DNA from: Rubripirellula obstinata
Lineage (GTDB): Bacteria > Planctomycetota > Planctomycetia > Pirellulales > Pirellulaceae
Direction of reading: 5' to 3'
NCBI RefSeq assembly: GCF_001642955.1
Contig: NZ_LWSK01000053.1
Location: 1 to 40,290, forward strand
DNA length: 40,290 bases
Numbering within the stretch: the stretch's first letter is position 1; every line of letters begins with the position of its first letter. Positions 34,859 through 40,290 of this stretch are shown here, piece by piece. Under the pieces are notes generated by a model. That model saw only the letters and a list, made by a program, of their open reading frames with translations, ran no database searches and was not told the DNA's origin. The translations under genes and the position numbers were made by a program.

Positions 34859-34873
34859 GTCGAATCACCTAAT
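34852..34873 (-). promoter_or_regulatory. Shine-Dalgarno overlapping the aroDE stop, sets the GNAT start
   Basis: On the minus strand TAGGTGATTCGAC precedes TTG: the TAG ends aroDE and the AGGTGA lies six bases before the GNAT TTG start. It is one of few convincing ribosome-binding sites here and decides the non-ATG start. Confidence 0.6.
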
Positions 34874-36359
34874 TCAATTGAACGGGGTTGGTCGCTTCCT
34901 TGATGGTTTTACGCATCAGATCGCTGGGGCCATCTTTGCCAGTAAACAATTTGTACTGATAAGCAGCTTGGCGAACGAACATGTCGATCCCAGTAATAAT
35001 TCGGCACTCTGCTTTCTTCGCGTACTTAATTAGAAGCGTATTCTCTGGATTGTAAACGGTGTCAAACACGGCAACGAATTGGTTCAACGCGTCCGCGTCA
35101 AACGGGCTGCGATCCACATCGGGATGCATGCCCACCGGTGTTCCGTTAACCAACAAGTTGATCCGCTGGTCGTGCCGCTGGTCCCACTCGATCGCACGGC
35201 AACCGATTTCTGCGGCCAGGATTTGAGACCGTTCCAATGTTCGCGACGCAATCAGAACTTCGCATTGACGTTGTTTCAGCCCCCAAGCGATGGCTCGGGA
35301 AACGCCACCGGCCCCCATCACCAACGCCGTCATTCCTTGCATCGGCCGCTCGGTACCTTTTTTGATCTTGAACAGTTCTTCAATGCAGTCCATCGCCGCG
35401 CGATAGTCGGTGTTGTACCCGTACACATCTTTATCCTGAAACACCATCGTGTTGACGGCACCGATCCCGGTCGCACTCGATTCAGCTCGATTGCAATGCT
35501 GCAACGCGCCCTCTTTATGCGGAATCGTAACGCTTAAGCCTTCAATCCCCAGCTCCTTGCAGTGAATCAGAAAAGTTCGCAAGTCGCTCTTGGGAATCCG
35601 AAACGGCAAGTACCGTGCATTGATGCCCTGATCCTGGAAAGCTCGATTGTGAATCATCGGACTGTAACTATGCGCGACCGGGTCAGCGACGACTCCGAAC
35701 AAGGCAGTTTCGTCATTGATTTCGTTGTAACGATACAACGATTTCATTTCCTTCCATTCCAATAATCCCGGCGCGATTTTTTTGTCTTTACTGAACGTCG
35801 CGTAGGTGAAGGGCGAACCTAGTTTGGCGGAAAGGATGCGCGTGATCATCCCCATTTCGCCCATGCAAATTCCAATGGTTGGAATCTTCGCATTTTTGAC
35901 CAAGTCCATCATTCGCAGATTGTCATCGAAGGCGTTTGCCATGGTCGCGATTTTGATGATGTCAGCATCTTCTTCGGCCATCGCCGCATGCAGCTCTTCA
36001 AGATTCTCGGGCGTTTCCTCGAAGTTGTGATAGCTGATGATTCGCTTGGTGGTTCCATAACGAGGAATCTGGGCGGCCACGTCGGCTTCGATGTCAACGT
36101 ATTCGACACCGGCCGCGATCGCACTGCGCAGCAGCGTCATGCGTTCGACCTCCGTTTTTAGCCAACGGCCGCCATCTTCGCGGCGGCGAGCGGTCACCAC
36201 GACGGGCGTTGGTCGATTGTCCAATAATCGTTTCAGGCTGACCGCACGGCCGATGTAATCAGTCCTCAACTCCACAAGCTCGGCCCCCTGGTCGGCCAAC
36301 TCCTTGTGCTCGTTGATCATTTTGGTGTGGCGGGCGCGGCCCAGAGTAACGCAAATCAT
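34869..36359 (-). CDS. aroDE: bifunctional 3-dehydroquinate dehydratase / shikimate dehydrogenase
   Basis: Carries out two consecutive shikimate-pathway steps. The ATG at 36359 begins MICVTLGRARHTKM; 496 residues. The type I dehydratase occupies about 1-215: His111 in RIISYHNFEETP (general base) and Schiff-base Lys136 in DIIKIATMAN. Shikimate dehydrogenase occupies about 220-485: FGVVADPVAHSYSPMIHN, Lys282 in SVTIPHKEGAL, Asn316/Asp318 in GYNTDYRAAMD, NADP loop GAGGVSRAIA (349-358), LLVNGTPVGMHP. The order aroD-aroE matches fusions known from planctomycetes, chlamydiae and plants. All catalytic residues are present. Confidence 0.95.
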   Translation of the reverse strand: MICVTLGRARHTKMINEHKELADQGAELVELRTDYIGRAVSLKRLLDNRPTPVVVTARRREDGGRWLKTEVERMTLLRSAIAAGVEYVDIEADVAAQIPRYGTTKRIISYHNFEETPENLEELHAAMAEEDADIIKIATMANAFDDNLRMMDLVKNAKIPTIGICMGEMGMITRILSAKLGSPFTYATFSKDKKIAPGLLEWKEMKSLYRYNEINDETALFGVVADPVAHSYSPMIHNRAFQDQGINARYLPFRIPKSDLRTFLIHCKELGIEGLSVTIPHKEGALQHCNRAESSATGIGAVNTMVFQDKDVYGYNTDYRAAMDCIEELFKIKKGTERPMQGMTALVMGAGGVSRAIAWGLKQRQCEVLIASRTLERSQILAAEIGCRAIEWDQRHDQRINLLVNGTPVGMHPDVDRSPFDADALNQFVAVFDTVYNPENTLLIKYAKKAECRIITGIDMFVRQAAYQYKLFTGKDGPSDLMRKTIKEATNPVQLN

Positions 36360-36522
36360 GTAAGGCAGATCACGGATGGCGATGAATAAGGAAATGGTGA
36401 ACAAACAAACAATGTCACAGCTTAATAATTCACCATGTTAGACACCAAGCACCCAAGGTGGAGGGGGGTTTTAGGTCGATCTCGAATGAGGGGTGGCAGG
36501 CATGTTGTTCAGCAAACGTTTT

Positions 36523-36599
36523 GTAGGCCGTAGCGAGCGAAACGAGTTACGGCATTTTTTGCAGTCCTGCCGTAACTCGCTCCACTCGCTACGGCCTAC
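36523..36599. repeat. GTAGGCC-bounded hairpin, spacer 36360-36776
   Basis: Arms 36523-36554 and 36568-36599 (GTAGGCCGTAGCGAG start, CGCTACGGCCTAC end) with a few mismatches, loop TTTTTGCAGTCC. Same family as 18476 and 40071. The divergent promoter region of aroDE and the PQQ-propeller gene holds this and no gene. Confidence 0.65.
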
Positions 36600-36776
36600 T
36601 TCAGGGATTCCGGCAGATCAGAGCGTGCCTGCACACCCTCGGGCTGCGAAATACGACCTACAAAGCCAAAGCGATCAGTTTTCGCTGCCAATGAGAGTAG
36701 AATTGGGCAACCCGACCTGTGCTCGGCCGATCGACTTCTCAACAATCAATCACCCGGATACCCGAATCCAGCTCGA

Positions 36777-37904
36777 ATGATGCCTTCAAAATCACTTTGG
36801 ATTCAGCTTCGACCAACGATCGTGATCGCAAGTTTCCTGGCTTTAATGCTCACTTGGTCAACCGATCACTGCACCGCTGACGCCTTGCCACAGCAGGTTT
36901 TGCCCGATCAACTTGCCGTGCTTTGGGAATACGATTCAGGCGAAGCGATCGAAGCAGCACCGGCGGTTTCAAGCGGTCGCGTCTTTGTTGCCGACGTGAT
37001 GGGGAAAGTCACTGCAATCGATCAGCAGAGCGGTGCAAAGATCTGGAGCAAAGATTTTGGAACGGGATTCATCGCTTCCCCAGCAGTCCAAGGGGAAGTC
37101 CTGGTCATCGGTGACTTCGACGGCAATGTCTACGCGATGAGCACCGACGACGGGACTTTGAAATGGCAAACAAAAACCGATGGCGAAATCAATGGCTCGG
37201 TGACCTTCTACAAAGACACCGTCTTAGCGGCCAGCCAGGATGGCAACTTGTACTGTTACAAGTTGAATGATGGCGCGCTGAAATGGACTTACGAAACCGG
37301 CGACCAGATTCGTTGCAGTCCGACCGTCGCTGGCAATCGAACCTTCCTGGGCGGTTGCGATGCAAAGCTGCATATTGTCGATTTGGACACCGGCAAAGCC
37401 GCGTCCGAACCCTTGCCGCTTGGTGGTCCGACCGGCAGCACGCCGGCTGTACAAGGCGATCAAGTTTTTGTTCCGATCATGGACGGTGCCGTGTACGCGT
37501 TTGATTGGAAAACACAGAAGCAAACCTGGATGCACGAAGACGAAGAAACCCAACAAGAGTACCGCAACAGTCCCGCAGTGACCGATCAAGTCGTTATCCT
37601 AAGCAGTGCAAGAAAACAGGTAGACGCGTTATCAATCAAAACAGGAAAGCCATTGTGGCGTTACACACTGAGACGTCGCGCCGATGCGTCACCCGTCATC
37701 GCCGGTCAAGATGTTTTCATCGCGGGAACTGATGGCCGATTGGTTCGATTGAAAACCAAAGATGGATCGATCGCAAAATGGAGCTTCGAGATTCGCGGTT
37801 CCTTTGTTGCCGGTCCAACGATCGCGAACCAACACTTGTTCATCGCCGATGATAAAGGAGTGGTTCGTTGCTTTGGATCAAAAGATGTCTCAGCTAAACA
37901 GTGA
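36777..37904 (+). CDS. exported PQQ-like beta-propeller protein (BamB-type fold)
   Basis: 375 residues with signal peptide (TIVIASFLALMLTWSTDHCT). The mature part is a run of propeller blades: VSSGRVFVADVMGKVTAID, QSGAKIWSKDFGTGFIASP, DGNVYAMSTDDGTLKWQTK, DGNLYCYKLNDGALKWTYE, GAVYAFDWKTQKQTWMHE, and so on. The repeated 'GxLYAlDxxTGxxxW' shape gives about seven blades. PQQ-binding residues are not evident, so a scaffold or sorting role, as for BamB, is as likely as a dehydrogenase. Two adjoining ATGs (36777, 36780) start it. The gene ends 52 nt before the radical SAM gene and may be co-transcribed with it. Confidence 0.85.
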   Translation: MMPSKSLWIQLRPTIVIASFLALMLTWSTDHCTADALPQQVLPDQLAVLWEYDSGEAIEAAPAVSSGRVFVADVMGKVTAIDQQSGAKIWSKDFGTGFIASPAVQGEVLVIGDFDGNVYAMSTDDGTLKWQTKTDGEINGSVTFYKDTVLAASQDGNLYCYKLNDGALKWTYETGDQIRCSPTVAGNRTFLGGCDAKLHIVDLDTGKAASEPLPLGGPTGSTPAVQGDQVFVPIMDGAVYAFDWKTQKQTWMHEDEETQQEYRNSPAVTDQVVILSSARKQVDALSIKTGKPLWRYTLRRRADASPVIAGQDVFIAGTDGRLVRLKTKDGSIAKWSFEIRGSFVAGPTIANQHLFIADDKGVVRCFGSKDVSAKQ

Positions 37905-37956
37905 CTTGTGAACAACAACGCCATTCCCACCAAAACACTCCCACCCAATTCAGAAC

Positions 37957-39282
37957 ATGTCCTCTTCAACGCCACCCAGCAGTACCGAAAAAACAGAAGT
38001 CGGCAGCTATTTCATTTCCAACTATCCGCCTTACAGTCAGTGGAACAAGGACCAATTGCCAGCGGTGGAAACGGCGTTGCATTCGCCCGCGATCGAAAAG
38101 ACGCCGCTTGGCCTTTATCTGCATATTCCGTTTTGCCGCAAACGTTGCAAGTTCTGTTACTTCAAAGTCTTCACCGATGTGAATGCGGCTGAAGTCACTC
38201 GGTACGTCGATGCATTGTGCAACGAAATTTCGATGGTCAGCGAATTGGAAATCATGAGCGACCGTCCGTTTCGATTCGTCTACTTTGGTGGCGGAACCCC
38301 CAGTTTTCTTTCTCCCAAACAACTGACAAAGTTGGCTGACCGACTGCGTCAGCACATCACATGGGATGGTGCCGAAGAGGTCACCTTTGAATGTGAGCCC
38401 GGAACGCTTAGCGAAACGAAAGTCAAAACGCTTCGCGACGTCTTAGGAGTCACGCGAGTCAGCTTGGGCATCGAAAATTTCTCCGACAAAATTCTCGAAG
38501 ACAACGGACGCGCCCACCTTTCCAAGCAAGTCTTCAATGCTTGGGACTGGATCACGGATGCCGATTTCCCCAACGTCAACATCGACTTGATTTCAGGAAT
38601 GGTGGGCGAGACCTGGGAAAACTGGAAAATCAATGTTGAAAAAACCATTGAGTTGTCGCCCGAAAGCGTGACGATCTACCAGATGGAACTACCGTTCAAT
38701 ACGGTTTACAGCAAAGACATCCTTGGCAACAAAACCGAGAGCCCGGTTGCGGATTGGCGAACCAAACGTGATTGGGTCGAGTACGCGTTCGACGAGTTCC
38801 AGAAGGTTGGATACAGCGTCAGCAGTGCTTACACCGTCGTCAAAGATCCAGCCAAGGTGAATTTCAGCTATCGCGATAACCTTTGGCAAGGCGCTGATTT
38901 GTTGGCCACCGGCATCGCCAGTTTTGGACACGCCAGCGGCGTGCATTATCAAAACGTTGCTGACTTGGAAAAGTATCTTTCCACTGTTGAATCAGGCGTC
39001 TTGCCACTCGGCCGCGGATTCCGTCCAACCGATCACCAGAAACTCGTTCGTGAAATGATTCTGTTGCTCAAACGCGGTTACTTGGACACCGCGTATTTCA
39101 AAAACAAATTTGATGTCGATGTTTTGCAGCATTGGAAATCGGTTTGGGACGACTACGCCGAGCAGGATCTCGCCAACGTTAATGGCGATCGAATCGAATT
39201 GACCACCGAAGGATTGTTGCGGGTCGATTCACTGTTGCCAGCGTTCTTTGAACCCGAGCATCAAGGAGTTCGCTACACGTGA
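37957..39282 (+). CDS. HemN/HemW-like radical SAM protein
   Basis: 441 residues. Radical SAM iron-sulfur motif Cys60-x3-Cys64-x2-Cys67 in LYLHIPFCRKRCKFCYFKV, then FVYFGGGTPSFLSPKQL and FECEPGTL, VTRVSLGIENFSDKIL, NIDLISGMVGETWENW: the order of the coproporphyrinogen-oxidase-like family (HemN/HemW). The C-terminal part (LLKRGYLDTAYFKNKFDVDV) also fits the family's winged end. Canonical HemW has CxF plus Asp after the cluster; here Tyr (CYFKVF) follows, marking a distinct subgroup. It could be a haem chaperone, oxidase or another SAM enzyme. The stop overlaps the next start by 4 nt (GTGA). Confidence 0.85.
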   Translation: MSSSTPPSSTEKTEVGSYFISNYPPYSQWNKDQLPAVETALHSPAIEKTPLGLYLHIPFCRKRCKFCYFKVFTDVNAAEVTRYVDALCNEISMVSELEIMSDRPFRFVYFGGGTPSFLSPKQLTKLADRLRQHITWDGAEEVTFECEPGTLSETKVKTLRDVLGVTRVSLGIENFSDKILEDNGRAHLSKQVFNAWDWITDADFPNVNIDLISGMVGETWENWKINVEKTIELSPESVTIYQMELPFNTVYSKDILGNKTESPVADWRTKRDWVEYAFDEFQKVGYSVSSAYTVVKDPAKVNFSYRDNLWQGADLLATGIASFGHASGVHYQNVADLEKYLSTVESGVLPLGRGFRPTDHQKLVREMILLLKRGYLDTAYFKNKFDVDVLQHWKSVWDDYAEQDLANVNGDRIELTTEGLLRVDSLLPAFFEPEHQGVRYT

Positions 39283-39773
39283 GCGGCAATGCAAACGGCG
39301 CAAACAACGACCAAGCGTTTGAATTCGCAATGGGCGAACACAACGCCAAGTTTCCTGGCGACCGCGTTTATGTGACCAATCACATGTGGGCAATGAATAC
39401 TGGCGGCGAAAGCTATCGGTTTGGATTGACGGCTTACGCGGTAAGGTTGCTGCAGGATGTCTATTTTTTGGACTGGCTTGTTGAACCTGGAACCCACGTC
39501 AAATCACGCGGACACATCGGTTCAATCGAAAGCAAGAAAGCTGAAAGCGATCTCTACGCCCCCATCGCAGGCGTTATGAGTGCGATCAATGAAGTGGCAC
39601 TCGACGATCCCTCGATCATCAATGCAGACACCTATGACGACGGCTGGTTGATCGAAATCCAAGCGGACCAAGGACAGGCTGATTCGCTTTTGTCACCTGA
39701 CCAGTATGCTGAACATCTTGTCGCCGCATGGGATGTCGCCCAGAAAACGATTAAGGGACAAGCGAACGTTTAA
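39279..39773 (+). CDS. divergent GcvH-like lipoyl-domain protein
   Basis: 164 residues from a GTG (39279), coupled to the SAM gene by GTGA overlap. The lipoyl attachment segment IGSIESKKAESDLYAPIAG (Lys87 the expected lipoyl-lysine, cf. 'AESVKAASDIYAP' in GcvH) is kept, and the surrounding fold (GLTAYAVRLLQDVYFLDWLV, then NADTYDDGWLIEIQADQ) fits glycine-cleavage H protein. However, the N-terminus (YVTNHMWAMNTGGESYRFG) departs from the normal 'EHEWI' signature. No other glycine-cleavage gene (T, P, L) is adjacent, so a specialised lipoate carrier, partner of the SAM enzyme, is suggested. Confidence 0.82.
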   Translation: MSGNANGANNDQAFEFAMGEHNAKFPGDRVYVTNHMWAMNTGGESYRFGLTAYAVRLLQDVYFLDWLVEPGTHVKSRGHIGSIESKKAESDLYAPIAGVMSAINEVALDDPSIINADTYDDGWLIEIQADQGQADSLLSPDQYAEHLVAAWDVAQKTIKGQANV

Positions 39774-39782
39774 GACGCAGTT

Positions 39783-39950
39783 TAGTCCTGGAGGGACGGA
39801 AGCTCTCTGCCGGGGATGTAAATCCCCGGATGGCAGCGTTCTATCTCACCAATTCTCTGTCTCGGTTTCGCGGCGTAGCCGCGAAACCGAGACAGAGAAT
39901 TGATGTGGGGCAGCCATCCGGGTGCTCGCGTACCCGGCAGGGAGCTGCCG
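39783..39950. repeat. composite spacer element, AGTCCTGGAGGGACG type, copy 2
   Basis: Begins AGTCCTGGAGGGACGGAAGC at 39784-39803, followed by the small palindrome CCGGGGAT-gta-AATCCCCGG (about 39810-39829), a perfect 24-bp stem at 39851-39874 / 39878-39901 (loop GTA), then CCGGGTGCTCGCGTACCCGG and GGGAGCTG. Outer parts match 20120-20450; the inner stem differs. No gene. Confidence 0.6.
39851..39901. repeat. 24-bp perfect hairpin
   Basis: Arms 39851-39874 (AATTCTCTGTCTCGG...) and 39878-39901, loop GTA. It is AT-flanked and lies 78 bp after the GcvH-like gene. It may serve as its 3' end structure. No U-run. Confidence 0.6.
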
Positions 39951-39953
39951 ATT

Positions 39954-40073
39954 GGCCTGATGAAAATCATTGCAACGCAGCAAACTGTGCAAGCTGCACC
40001 ATGGCAGACAACACAAACTGCTGCGCTGTGAAGCATTGTGGCAACGGCACATTTCCCTGACCGCCAGCATGTA
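39954..40073. repeat. 217-bp direct repeat, unit 1 variable part
   Basis: The 120 bp starting GGCCTGATGAAAATCATTGC recur from 40170 to the window end with few changes and one inserted base. They flank the hairpin at 40071-40146. A 19-codon frame from ATG 40001 (MADNTN...) to TGA 40058-40060 exists in this copy and, with replacements at Cys positions, in the second. Confidence 0.7.
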
Positions 40074-40146
40074 GGCCGTAGCGAGCCATAGCGATTTACG
40101 GCAATGTGCGCAACGCCGTAACTCGCTATGGCTCGCTACGGCCTAC
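40071..40146. repeat. GTAGGCC-bounded hairpin between direct repeats
   Basis: Arms 40071-40102 (GTAGGCCGTAGCGAGCC...) and 40115-40146 (...CGCTACGGCCTAC), loop about 12 nt, few mismatches. The second direct repeat ends with GTA at 40288-40290, where the next hairpin would begin, so the array probably continues past the window. Confidence 0.7.
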
Positions 40147-40169
40147 TTTCTGGTTCCCAGACGTAGCCT

Positions 40170-40290
40170 GGCCTGATGAAAAACATTGCAACGCAGCAAA
40201 ATTGGGCAAGCTGCACCATGGCAGACAACACAAACTGCAGCGCTGGGAAGCATAGTGGCAACGGCACATTTCCCTGATCGCCAGCATGTA
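40170..40290. repeat. 217-bp direct repeat, unit 2 (cut by the window edge)
   Basis: Matches 39954-40073 closely (GGCCTGATGAAAAACATTGC...), ending ...CGCCAGCATGTA, the same boundary that precedes the hairpin in unit 1. The period is 216-217 bp. It shows a tandem array, at least two units, running out of the window. Confidence 0.7.

Noticed and set aside
40001-40060. Cys-rich 19-residue mini-protein
   Set aside because: The duplicate copy replaces two Cys by Ser and the upstream frame is broken by an indel, so selection on the peptide is not evident.
1-40290. CRISPR array, tRNA/rRNA genes, prophage or transposase
   Set aside because: No regularly spaced short repeats, cloverleaf sequences, integrase or transposase reading frames were found. 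The palindromic elements must rely on a transposase encoded outside the window, if any.

Overview
The window looks like a chromosomal piece of a marine planctomycete of the Rhodopirellula/Pirellulaceae type. The evidence is the mix of families: a DUF1559 protein with a prepilin-like N-terminus, a BBP7-type beta-barrel protein, an SHD1 domain fused to a propeller, a sulfatase remnant, a fused AroDE, many TTG/GTG starts with little Shine-Dalgarno signal, and single genes or short operons separated by hairpin-rich spacers. No tRNA, rRNA, CRISPR array, phage or transposase gene was seen.

Layout. 1-2100: remnants of an OprB-type porin and an arylsulfatase around a PAS-LuxR regulator, plus a nested palindromic element. 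2112-8034: a lipoprotein membrane-fusion protein, an RND pump and a secreted HAD phosphatase fused to a META domain. 8035-12157: a second nested palindrome, an unrecognised secreted protein, a BBP7 barrel protein and a PaaI-type thioesterase. 12162-16985 (minus): small secreted protein, MutS, proline-rich exported protein. 17133-20053 (plus): HemL and the DUF1559 protein. 20505-26952 (minus): RecG with a coupled small basic protein, then a PfkB kinase / ATP-grasp ligase / M20 amidohydrolase cassette. 27089-31455 (plus): membrane protein, a Wzz-like protein with a decayed tyrosine-kinase domain, and a sugar-phosphate transferase. 31459-36359 (minus): SHD1-propeller protein with a HEAT-repeat lipoprotein, a DUF2585 remnant, and a GNAT coupled to AroDE. 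36777-39773 (plus): PQQ-type propeller, a HemN/HemW-like radical SAM enzyme overlapping a divergent GcvH-like lipoyl protein. 39774-40290: hairpins and a 217-bp direct repeat running off the end.

Two things stand out. First, a dispersed family of about 120-145 bp palindromic elements (four copies). Three are flanked by exact 9-11 bp direct repeats, as expected of a non-autonomous transposable element (MITE). Their loops occur in both orientations, one sits inside another palindrome, and one target duplication carries a gene's stop codon. Second, three compact gene sets whose combined role I cannot name: PfkB/ATP-grasp/M20, radical SAM/GcvH-like, and pseudo-BY-kinase/sugar transferase. The housekeeping genes (mutS, recG, hemL, aroDE) look intact.
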